Origin: an uncultured Lachnospiraceae bacterium
GTDB lineage: Bacteria; Bacillota; Clostridia; Lachnospirales; Lachnospiraceae
Assembly: GCA_910585555.1 (NCBI GenBank)
Contig: CAJUFU010000006.1
Location: 1-64,000, forward strand
Reading direction: 5' to 3'
DNA: 64,000 nt
The position numbers and the translations under genes were made by a program. Positions 1-8,713 of the stretch are shown piece after piece (the stretch's first letter is position 1; every line of letters starts with the position of its first letter). The notes under the pieces are model-generated. The model was not told the DNA's origin and searched no databases. It saw nothing but the letters and a program-made list of their open reading frames with translations.

Positions 1-2
1 AT

Positions 3-1232
3 AATTACCAAAATATTGCCGTGACTTTGGACAGTGAAAATTTTGAAGTGTGGAATAAAAACCTATTTGTCTCCACGGATGCTTACAGATGCGCGGCGCA
101 GCTTTTGCGTGACGGTATTGTGATAGAGGAAAAGGAGCTTGACGGTATCAGCGTGGCGCCCGAAAGCAAGCTTAAGTTCCCGCAGCCTTTCACGATACCT
201 GAGGAACCGGGAGAGTATGCGGTTATTATCTCTTTCTATTTAAAAGAAGACACTTGCTGGGCCAAAGCCGGTCATGAAATTGCTTTCGGCCAAGCGGTGA
301 TTGCAAAGATTGTAAAAGAGTGGAAGGAAAAGGAGAAGCCTTATACACTGATTCGCGGCATTGATAATTTTGGAGTGCGCGGTGAGAACTTTGACGTATT
401 ATTCTCGGAATCTGTGGGCGGACTTGTGTCATACCGGTATGCAGGGAAAGAATTGATCGAGGAGATACCCCGCCCCAATTTCTGGCGGGCGCCTACGGAC
501 AATGATGCCGGCAATAATATGGTGGGAAGACAGGGGCAGTGGAAGCTGGCCAGCATGTACGCCACCTGCAAAGGCATGGGAAAGAAGCTGGATGTACCTG
601 GAAGGGCATGGGAAAACCCCATTGTCCGGGAAGAGAAAGATTATGTCAGTGTGACTTATCTTTATGATCTGCAGACCACGCCGGCGGCGTCCTGCCAGTT
701 GTCCTATCATGTGTATGGGGACGGACGTATTCAGACAATCTTATCCTACGACCCGGTGGAGGGCCTTGCGGATATGCCGGAGTTTGGAGTGATGTTTAAG
801 TTTGACGCCGATTATGACTGCGTAGAATGGTATGGTTATGGACCGGAAGAAACTTACGAAGACCGTAAGCAGGGAGCAAAGCTTGGCATCTACCGTAATA
901 ACGTGGCTGATAATATGGCGGCTTATCTGGTGCCCCAGGAATGTGGTAATAAGACGGAGGTGCGTTATGCCAAAGTGACGGACAGACAGGGAAGGGGTAT
1001 TTTGTTTACCGGAGAGAAGTTCAATTTCTCGGCACTTCCTTATACGCCTCATGAGATTGAGAATGCGAAGCATGTCTATGAGCTTCCCAAAGTACATTAT
1101 ACGGTGGTGCGCGTTGCAGGACAACAGATGGGCGTAGGCGGCGACGACAGCTGGGGTGCGCCTGTCCATCCGGAGTACCATATTGATGTGCGTAAGAAAA
1201 AAGAGTTTAGTTTTACATTTTGCGGGATTTAA
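3..1232 (+). CDS. lacZ: Beta-galactosidase LacZ-type (GH2), C-terminal part, 5' end outside window
   Basis: The reading frame is open from the first bases, so the gene starts before the window; the GTG at 21 is internal. About 410 C-terminal residues are visible. The motif FWRAPTDNDAG is the hallmark of the last (small-chain) domain of LacZ-type GH2 enzymes, and the end (DDSWGAPVHPEYHI) is also LacZ-like. The catalytic TIM barrel lies upstream and cannot be checked. The enzyme hydrolyses lactose or other beta-galactosides; no signal peptide can be assessed. The pyruvate kinase gene follows 85 bp downstream on the same strand with its own ribosome site. Confidence 0.9.
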   Translation, partial: NYQNIAVTLDSENFEVWNKNLFVSTDAYRCAAQLLRDGIVIEEKELDGISVAPESKLKFPQPFTIPEEPGEYAVIISFYLKEDTCWAKAGHEIAFGQAVIAKIVKEWKEKEKPYTLIRGIDNFGVRGENFDVLFSESVGGLVSYRYAGKELIEEIPRPNFWRAPTDNDAGNNMVGRQGQWKLASMYATCKGMGKKLDVPGRAWENPIVREEKDYVSVTYLYDLQTTPAASCQLSYHVYGDGRIQTILSYDPVEGLADMPEFGVMFKFDADYDCVEWYGYGPEETYEDRKQGAKLGIYRNNVADNMAAYLVPQECGNKTEVRYAKVTDRQGRGILFTGEKFNFSALPYTPHEIENAKHVYELPKVHYTVVRVAGQQMGVGGDDSWGAPVHPEYHIDVRKKKEFSFTFCGI

Positions 1233-1317
1233 TCCGGTTGTACTAAACAGAGATATTTTGGTTCAGAATAACAAGATAGGAAAGAATCCAGCGAAGACCT
1301 GGAGAACGGAGGTAAGG

Positions 1318-2733
1318 ATGCGCAAAACAAAGATTGTATGTACACTGGGACCGTCCACAGACAATGAGGAAGTGTTAAGGCAGATGATGCTGGAAGGGAT
1401 GAATGTGGCCCGGTGCAACTTTTCCCACGGCACCTATGAGGACCATAAGAAGAGAATGGATACGGTCAAGAAACTTCGGAAGGAAGTAGGAAAACCGGTG
1501 GCCATTCTGCTTGACACCAAAGGACCGGAGGTTCGTGTGAAGAACTTTAAGGAAGGGAAAGTGGTGCTGGAAGAGGGGCAGCTTTTTACGTTGACTTCTG
1601 ATGAAGTAGAGGGTACAAAGGACAAGGTGAGTGTGACTTACAACCGTCTCTATGAAGATCTGGAAGTGGGGATGCGGGTACTGATCGATGATGGATTGAT
1701 TGAGATGAAAGTGGAGAAGGTGGAGAAGAACGATATCGTCTGCCGGGTGATAAACGGCGGCGTTGTCTCCAATCATAAGGGTGTCAATGTGCCGGATGTA
1801 GACCTTTCTATGCCGTATATCAGCGACAAGGACAGAGAGGACATTCTGTTTGGCATAGAACAGGATGTGGATTTTATAGCGGCATCTTTTGTACAGAAGA
1901 AGGAAGATATTCTGCAGCTTCGTAAGCTGCTTGAGAAAAACGGCGGCGAGGATATTAAAATCATATCCAAGATAGAGAATGCCCAGGGTGTGGCTAACAT
2001 TGACGATATCGTGGAGGTATCGGACGGCGTCATGGTGGCCAGGGGCGATATGGGCGTGGAGATACCCTACGAGGAAGTGCCGGTGATTCAGAAGAAGATT
2101 ATCAAGAAGGTATACCGCGCAGGCAAACAGGTTATCACGGCCACACAGATGTTGGAATCCATGATCAAGAATCCCCGACCCACCAGGGCGGAAACCACGG
2201 ATGTTGCCAACGCGGTCTATGACGGCACCAGCGCTATCATGCTTTCCGGGGAGACGGCGGCAGGGGCCTATCCGGTAGAAGCAGTTAAGACGATGGTGAG
2301 AATTGCGGAGCGCACAGAGCAGGATGTAGATTATCGGAAGCGGTTTTTCCTGTTTGAAAGGGAAGTTAATCCGGATATCACGGATGCCATTTGCCATGCC
2401 ACCTGTACTACGGCCTTAGATTTAAATGCGACCGCCATTGTGACGGTAACCAAATCCGGCAGATCGGCAAGAATGGTTTCCAGTTATCGTCCCAAGAGCG
2501 ATATCATAAGCTGTGCGACTACGGAGAAGGTGTGCAGGCAGTTGTCCTTAGCGTGGGGTGTGACACCCCTTGTGATCAAGGAAGAAAAGGAAGTCTATGA
2601 GCTTTTTGACAAGGCGATTGCGGCGGCCGAGAAGAAAGGATTGTTGAAAAAGGGCGATTTGACGGTGATCACTTCCGGGGTGCCCATTGGATGTTCCGGC
2701 ACCACGAATATGATCAAAGTACAGATTGTATAA
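1318..2733 (+). CDS. pyk: Pyruvate kinase
   Basis: Catalyses phosphoenolpyruvate + ADP to pyruvate + ATP, the last step of glycolysis, in the cytosol. The 471-residue protein begins MRKTKIVCTLGPSTDN, the typical N-terminus, and carries the signature around IENAQGVANIDDI and MVARGDMGVEIP (about residues 220-250). The frame is open further upstream, but ATG 1318 is preceded by GGAGG and matches family starts. Length fits the short form without the extra C-terminal PEP-utiliser-like domain found in Bacillus. It ends 11 bp before the convergent CotH gene, with no obvious terminator between them. Confidence 0.97.
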   Translation: MRKTKIVCTLGPSTDNEEVLRQMMLEGMNVARCNFSHGTYEDHKKRMDTVKKLRKEVGKPVAILLDTKGPEVRVKNFKEGKVVLEEGQLFTLTSDEVEGTKDKVSVTYNRLYEDLEVGMRVLIDDGLIEMKVEKVEKNDIVCRVINGGVVSNHKGVNVPDVDLSMPYISDKDREDILFGIEQDVDFIAASFVQKKEDILQLRKLLEKNGGEDIKIISKIENAQGVANIDDIVEVSDGVMVARGDMGVEIPYEEVPVIQKKIIKKVYRAGKQVITATQMLESMIKNPRPTRAETTDVANAVYDGTSAIMLSGETAAGAYPVEAVKTMVRIAERTEQDVDYRKRFFLFEREVNPDITDAICHATCTTALDLNATAIVTVTKSGRSARMVSSYRPKSDIISCATTEKVCRQLSLAWGVTPLVIKEEKEVYELFDKAIAAAEKKGLLKKGDLTVITSGVPIGCSGTTNMIKVQIV

Positions 2734-2744
2734 TGGTATCGTCC

Positions 2745-4610
2745 CTAGTTGTCCAGCGTATCCAGATACAGAGTGATATCCTCATAGACAGGGAGATATT
2801 CGGACACTGGGGTAAGGTCCCATGCATAATGCCAGCCTGCATATTTTTCCTTATTGTAGGCTGGCAGTTCGTTTATGTTTAAAAAGGAACCGTCTGCTAC
2901 GGAAAAATCAATTTGGCCGTTTTCGGTGATACAGGTTATCTTGTGTGAACACTCTATGGTGTCCTCGTAGGGAAACGCTTCCAGCCCGAACCGCTTATTT
3001 AAGAAAGCAAGGCGTTTTGCCAGAAAGAATTTCAGGTAGCGGACATTATTGTCAAAAGAAGTATAATGTCCGGCCTGGTTTTCGGCATAGTTCCAACGGA
3101 TACTGTCCATAGCGACAGATTGTCTGATGTAATCCGCATGTGTGTCAATCTGTTCATATAAAAGCATTTCCGCCTGTGGAAGAAGCGCCTGGTAAGTTTC
3201 TTTTAGAAACTCCTGATATGCAGGTATATAATACAATTGTTCGTCCCAGTTAAGGGCAGCACTGGTAGCGCGGTTTATATCCATGGCGAGTACGGTGGTC
3301 TCATCGTAATTCAGCCAGACATTACCGGACGCTTCCTGATCTACAGAATCGGACTCTCCCAGGATACTGTCAAAATCCCAAATGGGACCGGCATATATTT
3401 TATTGTCGTTGCGCTCCTTGTAGAAGTAACAGCTGGTGATAAAGGCGTCTGAATTTAGCGCAATCTCTTCTATGAGAAAACGTTTGGCAAAGGAATCTGC
3501 GTCAATGTATTGTAAAACCCGTATATCTTGCTGCTCCACCAGATTTTCAACGTTTTGAAAACAACTTTTGATATAAAAAACCTCCTGAAGGGACGCATTG
3601 TCAGGTGAGGTGATGACAAAACGGTTCTTATGTTCTGTCACAAAACCGCAGGGGGAATCTTCGATGGTGACATCCTTTTCGATGATGTAACCGCCTGTGA
3701 TATTGGAGGGAAGAGAGGGCTTATCTGTGAGATAGCCTCTTACAGAGTCCTCAGTATAGGGCTCGTAAGTTTCATAAATGGTTTCGTTCTCCTGTTCCAG
3801 ATTGGCAATATCCACGCGGTTTGTTCCCACGTCAATCTTTTCACAGAGTAAATAATTCCCCCGGAATTCCCCATTGATGTAGAGATCGACCCATTGGGAA
3901 TCGGCGGAAAAAGCAAGTCCGGCCTGTTTGGAAAAATCATAAAAGAGCTTATTCGATATTTTCGTCGCCTCAAAAGAGTTGGCCAGTAAAAGCCATTTTC
4001 GGTCAGGCTCCATGCCGCATAATCCCGCTTTTTCTTCCAGTTTGATATAATAGGGTTTCTTTTCCAGACCCCAGGTGGAATTACCCCGGCCCTTGATGAG
4101 ATTATGGGGCATATTGTATTCGATATCTCCCTGGGGATTCACTACTTTAATGTCCGCCTCTATGAAGTTGTCTTTGCTGATGGCGTCAATGCTGTCTGCC
4201 AGATGTATATATATGGTATGTAGGTTTTCCGAATGTTTAAAACATACATTGATGGTATCTATAGGATTTCCTTTGTGATCATATCGCAACAGTTCCCGGA
4301 TGGTATCATACTGTGATGAAGATTGGGAGGCGTCGGCAGATGCCCATTTTAAATTTGCATCCAGGGAGATTTTATGGGCGGAGGCATGGGTGGGAAGGAA
4401 GAAATAAACAATATCGTCTTTTTCCCAGCCCTTGATTGTTTCGCCCGCCGCCAGATGAATTTCCGGAAGCGCCTGGTCTTTTGACCAGGTGACCTTCAGG
4501 AGTGCACCGGCGTGTGCCTGCAGGAGAAGCACGGTACAGAATACAGCCAGCAATATCGATAAGGTGATAAAAATATAGATTTGTTTGCGGTGTATGTTTC
4601 GTAGTTCCAA
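2745..4610 (-). CDS. CotH kinase family protein, membrane-anchored
   Basis: CotH proteins are atypical protein kinases, first known from phosphorylation of Bacillus spore coat proteins; many clostridial members have other, unknown substrates. The 621-residue protein has one N-terminal membrane segment (about residues 11-31). It then has the CotH core motifs KGRGNSTW (173-180) with KKPYYIKL after it, NGEFRGNYLLCEKIDVG, and GPIWDFDS (about 405-412), the catalytic metal-binding region. The best start is TTG at 4610, nine bases after GGAGG on the minus strand. It is the last gene of a minus-strand run with the metallophosphoesterase and DUF4474-like gene. Substrate unknown. Confidence 0.85.
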   Translation of the reverse strand: MELRNIHRKQIYIFITLSILLAVFCTVLLLQAHAGALLKVTWSKDQALPEIHLAAGETIKGWEKDDIVYFFLPTHASAHKISLDANLKWASADASQSSSQYDTIRELLRYDHKGNPIDTINVCFKHSENLHTIYIHLADSIDAISKDNFIEADIKVVNPQGDIEYNMPHNLIKGRGNSTWGLEKKPYYIKLEEKAGLCGMEPDRKWLLLANSFEATKISNKLFYDFSKQAGLAFSADSQWVDLYINGEFRGNYLLCEKIDVGTNRVDIANLEQENETIYETYEPYTEDSVRGYLTDKPSLPSNITGGYIIEKDVTIEDSPCGFVTEHKNRFVITSPDNASLQEVFYIKSCFQNVENLVEQQDIRVLQYIDADSFAKRFLIEEIALNSDAFITSCYFYKERNDNKIYAGPIWDFDSILGESDSVDQEASGNVWLNYDETTVLAMDINRATSAALNWDEQLYYIPAYQEFLKETYQALLPQAEMLLYEQIDTHADYIRQSVAMDSIRWNYAENQAGHYTSFDNNVRYLKFFLAKRLAFLNKRFGLEAFPYEDTIECSHKITCITENGQIDFSVADGSFLNINELPAYNKEKYAGWHYAWDLTPVSEYLPVYEDITLYLDTLDN

Positions 4611-4657
4611 TGGTAAAATCCTCCCTGCAGGCTGATATTTTTCTTACTATAACATAT

Positions 4658-5509
4658 CTACTTATGATTGACTAGGGGAACCGGGCCGGAGATGATGTCT
4701 CTGGACACATAGAGCGTACTGTCTGTCCGGGCGTTCATACTCCATTTCACCAATGTCATGGACTGCCGCTCAATCTCGATACAGGTGATGCAGCGGGGGT
4801 GGACACAACTGCCCGTATTATAATAACTGGCAGGTTCTAAGGGCAGAATAGGCCTGTGGGTATGCCCTGTAATAAGAATGCGATGGGTTTCCTTGGCCCA
4901 ATTGTTTAACCGGATTTCACATGTATTTTTAATATGATAATTCTTGGCGGCGCTGGTGGGGTCCAGTACGCCCATATTTTCCAGAGGCCGCCAGATATAG
5001 CGGACCAGGAAACGGGAAAGGGGCCAGAGGGTGGAATTGAGCAGACTGGCCTGATGTCCATGGGTCAGATAGAGGGATATATGAGAGTGGTTTCCCGGCA
5101 GCAGATCTGTGGTGAGGATAATGCCTTCATAGAAGGAAAGTGCGGGAAAGAGAGCCTGCACTTTCCTTCTTTTCTTGACAATGTCATGGTTGCCATAGAG
5201 CAGATACAGCCGGTTTTGCTGATAAAATTGCTGGAAAAGCCAGAATACATTGCTGTGAATGTCCATGATATTTTTCATGCAGCGGTTCTCCCACAATTCG
5301 TCTCCGTCTCCAAGTTCGATATAGGTAAATCCCTGACGGTAATAATGTTCCAGTGCGGCGAAATAAAGGTGCTGGTTTTTTAAGAAGTTATCGGAGGAGT
5401 TTCCTATGCCTCTGTGGCAGTCACTCATGAGAACATAGCGGGAAAAGGGTGAGAGCGGGAGCAGAGGGGCATTTAAAAAGGCACGGTTAAGACGGGAAGA
5501 GGTACTCAT
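4658..5509 (-). CDS. Metallophosphoesterase, calcineurin-like
   Basis: A 283-residue dinuclear-metal phosphoesterase. All five family motifs are present: SDCH (D30, H32), GDGDE (67-71), GNHD (106-109), THGH (149-152) and GHTHR (215-219). The spacing resembles the UDP-2,3-diacylglucosamine hydrolase-like/serine-threonine phosphatase-like class, but the natural substrate cannot be told. No signal peptide or membrane segment is seen. The ATG at 5509 has a good GGAG site and lies two bases after the stop of the DUF4474-like gene, so the two are almost certainly cotranscribed. Confidence 0.88.
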   Translation of the reverse strand: MSTSSRLNRAFLNAPLLPLSPFSRYVLMSDCHRGIGNSSDNFLKNQHLYFAALEHYYRQGFTYIELGDGDELWENRCMKNIMDIHSNVFWLFQQFYQQNRLYLLYGNHDIVKKRRKVQALFPALSFYEGIILTTDLLPGNHSHISLYLTHGHQASLLNSTLWPLSRFLVRYIWRPLENMGVLDPTSAAKNYHIKNTCEIRLNNWAKETHRILITGHTHRPILPLEPASYYNTGSCVHPRCITCIEIERQSMTLVKWSMNARTDSTLYVSRDIISGPVPLVNHK

Positions 5510-5511
5510 GA

Positions 5512-6429
5512 TTATGACTCCTTACAATGCTTGCAATGACGTTTGTGACAGCGTTTGTTAAATCGGCGCAGTCTAAGTAGTCTGCGGAAAGCCGGCGGGA
5601 GATAATAGTACAAGAATAGGACGCGGTCTTCTGTGCATGTGAAGGGCCTTGTAACCCACAGGTAGAGTTTGCAGAATAAACGGTTTTTCCATTGGGAGAA
5701 ACAGCGCCAGAAACGGGTGAGCAGATTGTATCTATGGGCAGTATCTCGGCAGAAAACGAAGCATACATGAAGCCCTTTGATTGAGATGGAGTCTTCCTGG
5801 TAACCGGCGCGTTTCAGACCGTCAACAAATGCGCAGAGCATTTCTCTGTTGGGAAAGCAGATAGAAGCTTCCATGGTGAGACAAGAGGGTCTTGAAAAAC
5901 AGCCGACCAGGAAGGCGGTGAGCCACCAGTGCCGTCCGGTATTGCGGATGCAGTCGCTTCCTTCTTTGCACAGGAGGAAGGAACAATCCAGCATTTCATG
6001 ATCTTCGGCGCAGGAAAACCAGGCGGTTTTGTAGTCGCTTTCAGGAATGATTCCATCTGTGTGGTATATGCCGATTTCGGCGCCGGTATTGATGCCGTAC
6101 TGGCCTTTCCAGAATTCAATCAGCCAAGTCCTGCCGCGGTAATCAAAGTAGACGGGGAGGGCATCAAAAACCATTTGAAAACGGGGTGCCATATAGTCAT
6201 AGAGCCAGGTATACCCGGCTTCTTTCTGCCAGGCATCCGTGGTGGAAGAAAAGATGCCGCTGTCGCAATGGAAACAGTAGCCGAAGGGCTGCACCAGTTC
6301 ATCTACCAAAGAACATTTGGTACAGCAGTCCATGGCCAAGATTTTACAGATGATTTTCTTCTGGTGGCAGTAAGAGAAAATACAGCCTAGAAGTGCCAGA
6401 AGGAGTAGAGCGAAGAGTAAATAATACAT
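5512..6429 (-). CDS. DUF4474-like protein, Cys-rich, membrane-anchored
   Basis: A 305-residue protein with an N-terminal hydrophobic helix (about 2-20), then a Cys-rich stretch (CCTKC at about 35-39, CFHC about 53-56). A conserved block follows with YDYMAPRFQMVFDALPVYF and WLIEFWKGQYGINTGAEIG. That block looks like DUF4474, a family I associate with Lachnospiraceae; this is recognition by pattern, not a search. The C-terminus is strongly basic and Cys/His-rich (RRFNKRCHKRHCKHC). Function unknown. It is coupled by a 2-bp gap to the metallophosphoesterase gene; the start is ATG with AGGAT upstream. Confidence 0.65.
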   Translation of the reverse strand: MYYLLFALLLLALLGCIFSYCHQKKIICKILAMDCCTKCSLVDELVQPFGYCFHCDSGIFSSTTDAWQKEAGYTWLYDYMAPRFQMVFDALPVYFDYRGRTWLIEFWKGQYGINTGAEIGIYHTDGIIPESDYKTAWFSCAEDHEMLDCSFLLCKEGSDCIRNTGRHWWLTAFLVGCFSRPSCLTMEASICFPNREMLCAFVDGLKRAGYQEDSISIKGLHVCFVFCRDTAHRYNLLTRFWRCFSQWKNRLFCKLYLWVTRPFTCTEDRVLFLYYYLPPAFRRLLRLRRFNKRCHKRHCKHCKES

Positions 6430-6490
6430 AACTTAATATCCTATGTGGTTTTACTCTATTTTATGACCAGGACAGAGAAATTGTTCCTAA

Positions 6491-7450
6491 TCAGGACAGG
6501 AACAGGCAGGCTGCGGGGACTGTCACAAGACTTAAGACAGTGGTCAAGATGATGCCCTGGGAGATGGATTCCGTCTCCATATCCATCTGCTTGGCAAACA
6601 TGAGAGGCATATTGGCAGCAGGAACGGCCACCATCAGGAGCATGGTGTTTAGAATCAGCTTATTGTCGATCAGGCCCCGCATCAGAAGCACACAACCAAT
6701 GGGGACAAGAATTTGTCTAAGCAGGGTAAAGACATAGAGCTTCGGATGGGAAAAGATATCTTTGGGAGCCATCTGCGCCACGGATACGCCAAGCACCAGC
6801 ATGGATAAAAGGGTGGTAGCACGTCCCATGTAGGTGAGCGTGGAGGATAGGATGACGGGCACCTGGAAATCGCCCAGATAGCATAAGATGGTGACTGCCG
6901 CAGAGATCGTACCGGCGTTGACAAGCTTCTGCAAGCGGCCGGACGTATGGCGGCCTGCGGGAGAAATTTCACCTTCTGCGGCCTGCAAAGAGGCGGCTTT
7001 CTCTAACATGGACATGCCCAATGTATAGATCAGGAGATTAAACAACAGATTAAAAATGGAGACAAAGATTAAGGATTCACTGCCCAGCACGGCAGAGGCT
7101 AAGGGGATGCCGATAAAACCCACATTGCCGAAAATGGTCAGCATCTGATAGGCATAGTGGAGTTTCTTCGGTACACCCAGGATATAGGGTATCAGGAAAG
7201 ACAGAGCAATCAGAATCACAAAAACAGCCGCATAAGCAGCTAACGCAATGGAAAGGCCGCCTAAAGAAACTTTGGGGCCGTCCTCGAAAGCGGAGCAGAT
7301 TAAAAGCGCCGGATTTGTGACATTGATGATGATACCGGAAATCTGTTTGGAGGTTGCTTCCGACAACATGTTACGCCGGTAGAGAAGCATACCGACTCCA
7401 ATCAGGATGAAGATGATGACCATTTGCTGTAATACCACCAGGATACTCAT
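6491..7450 (-). CDS. AEC-family (auxin efflux carrier-like) transporter
   Basis: Integral membrane carrier of the auxin-efflux/malonate-permease family, likely moving a small organic anion. The 319-residue protein is almost entirely hydrophobic, with about ten predicted helices. It carries the family features NPALLICSAF in the first half and a second repeat ending MPLMFAKQMDMETE. The frame is open 22 codons upstream, but the ATG at 7450 has AAAGAGG before it and gives the usual N-terminus. It is first in the minus-strand run and is divergent from the 1-phosphofructokinase gene. Substrate unknown. Confidence 0.88.
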   Translation of the reverse strand: MSILVVLQQMVIIFILIGVGMLLYRRNMLSEATSKQISGIIINVTNPALLICSAFEDGPKVSLGGLSIALAAYAAVFVILIALSFLIPYILGVPKKLHYAYQMLTIFGNVGFIGIPLASAVLGSESLIFVSIFNLLFNLLIYTLGMSMLEKAASLQAAEGEISPAGRHTSGRLQKLVNAGTISAAVTILCYLGDFQVPVILSSTLTYMGRATTLLSMLVLGVSVAQMAPKDIFSHPKLYVFTLLRQILVPIGCVLLMRGLIDNKLILNTMLLMVAVPAANMPLMFAKQMDMETESISQGIILTTVLSLVTVPAACLFLS

Positions 7451-7588
7451 AATTAAGCCTCTTTCTTTGCATAGGTTGTTACCGAAGTAAAATTTCCCTG
7501 ACTGTGATTGTAGCATGTTTTAATACCTATGGGAAACAAAAAATATAATTTTATCGTTTATGGACCAAAAGTATATTAGGACAGAACG

Positions 7589-7617
7589 ATGACAGCGGTC
7601 AAAGATTCTGGTAAAAT
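7589..7617 (+). promoter_or_regulatory. Sigma-A promoter for pfkB/fruK-like gene
   Basis: ATGACA (7589-7594), 17-bp spacer, TAAAAT (7612-7617), about 40 bp before the start codon. One mismatch from consensus in each box. Confidence 0.5.
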
Positions 7618-7658
7618 CAGGTAGGAAAGATTTTGGAAGCTCTGGGAGGAAAGCGAGC

Positions 7659-8564
7659 ATGATTTATACAGTGACTTTTAATCCATCTTTGGATTATATC
7701 GTATCTATGCAGGATTTTGCGATGGGTATGACGAACCGCACCGTGGGGGAACAGATTTTTCCGGGCGGCAAAGGAATTAATGTTTCTATTGTACTGCGTA
7801 ATCTTGGGATAGAAAGTACAGCCCTGGGATTTGTTGCCGGCTTTACAGGAGCTCAGATTGTAAAAGATACTGCGGCTATGGGACTTTGTACCGATTTTAT
7901 CCCTGTGGAAAACGGATTTTCACGTATCAATGTCAAACTGAAGGATTTTGACGGAACAGAAATTAATGGGATGGGGCCCGATATCAAACAGGCGTATGTG
8001 GAGCAGTTGTATGCAAAGCTTGACAGGCTGCAGGCAAAGGATGTGCTTGTCTTGGCGGGCAGTATTCCGAAATGTCTGCCGGATTCTATCTACAGTGATA
8101 TTTTAGAACATCTTGCGGGACGAAAGATTTCGTTTGTGGTTGATGCGACGGGGCAGCTGCTTGTGAATGTGCTGCAGTACAGCCCCTTTTTGGTAAAGCC
8201 AAACAATCATGAACTGGGGGAGATTTTCGGGGTAGAACTGCATACCAGACAGGAAGTGATTCCTTACGCAGAGAAACTGCAGAAAATGGGAGCCCAAAAT
8301 GTGTTGGTATCTATGGCCGGACAGGGGGCCGTGTTGGTGGATGCGGACAAAGAAGTGCATGAACTTCCGGCGCCACAAGGCGTACTGGTTAACGCTGTAG
8401 GGGCTGGAGACTCTATGGTGGCAGGTTTTCTGGCTGGCTGGACGCAGAAGCAGGATTATGATCATGCATTCCGTATGGGTGTCGCCGCAGGCAGCGCCAG
8501 CGCATTTTCTGAATTCCTGGCTTTAGGTAAAGAAGTGGAGACCGTGTATAAGAGCCTGGAATGA
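7659..8564 (+). CDS. 1-phosphofructokinase / tagatose-6-phosphate kinase (PfkB family)
   Basis: Phosphorylates fructose-1-phosphate (or tagatose-6-phosphate) to the 1,6-bisphosphate. The 301-residue protein begins MIYTVTFNPSLDYIV and has FPGGKGINVS, the PfkB N-terminal signature. The C-terminal ATP site is NAVGAGDSMVAGF, with catalytic Asp251. The sequence is closest in style to FruK. No fructose PTS or DeoR-type regulator is beside it, unlike classical fru operons, so fruK versus lacC cannot be settled here. GGGAGG precedes the ATG. The glycerol kinase gene follows 149 bp downstream. Confidence 0.85.
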   Translation: MIYTVTFNPSLDYIVSMQDFAMGMTNRTVGEQIFPGGKGINVSIVLRNLGIESTALGFVAGFTGAQIVKDTAAMGLCTDFIPVENGFSRINVKLKDFDGTEINGMGPDIKQAYVEQLYAKLDRLQAKDVLVLAGSIPKCLPDSIYSDILEHLAGRKISFVVDATGQLLVNVLQYSPFLVKPNNHELGEIFGVELHTRQEVIPYAEKLQKMGAQNVLVSMAGQGAVLVDADKEVHELPAPQGVLVNAVGAGDSMVAGFLAGWTQKQDYDHAFRMGVAAGSASAFSEFLALGKEVETVYKSLE

Positions 8565-8713
8565 GGCCAAATGCAAGTACCTATAGACGAAATGCGGCAG
8601 GGTATTATATACTGAATAAGGTTGTTATATGGGAATTTGTAGTGACGGAATGTGCCGTTTTACGAAAAAGGAAGACAAAACGGTATAGAGATCGTTATAG
8701 AAATGAGGTAGAG

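Noticed and set aside
1375..2397. 340-codon open frame on the minus strand
   Set aside because: Antisense to pyruvate kinase, no ribosome site or family resemblance.
2830..2872. Strong inverted repeat TGCCAGCCT...AGGCTGGCA as a terminator for pyk
   Set aside because: It lies inside the CotH coding region and lacks a T run on either strand; left as chance or weak structure.
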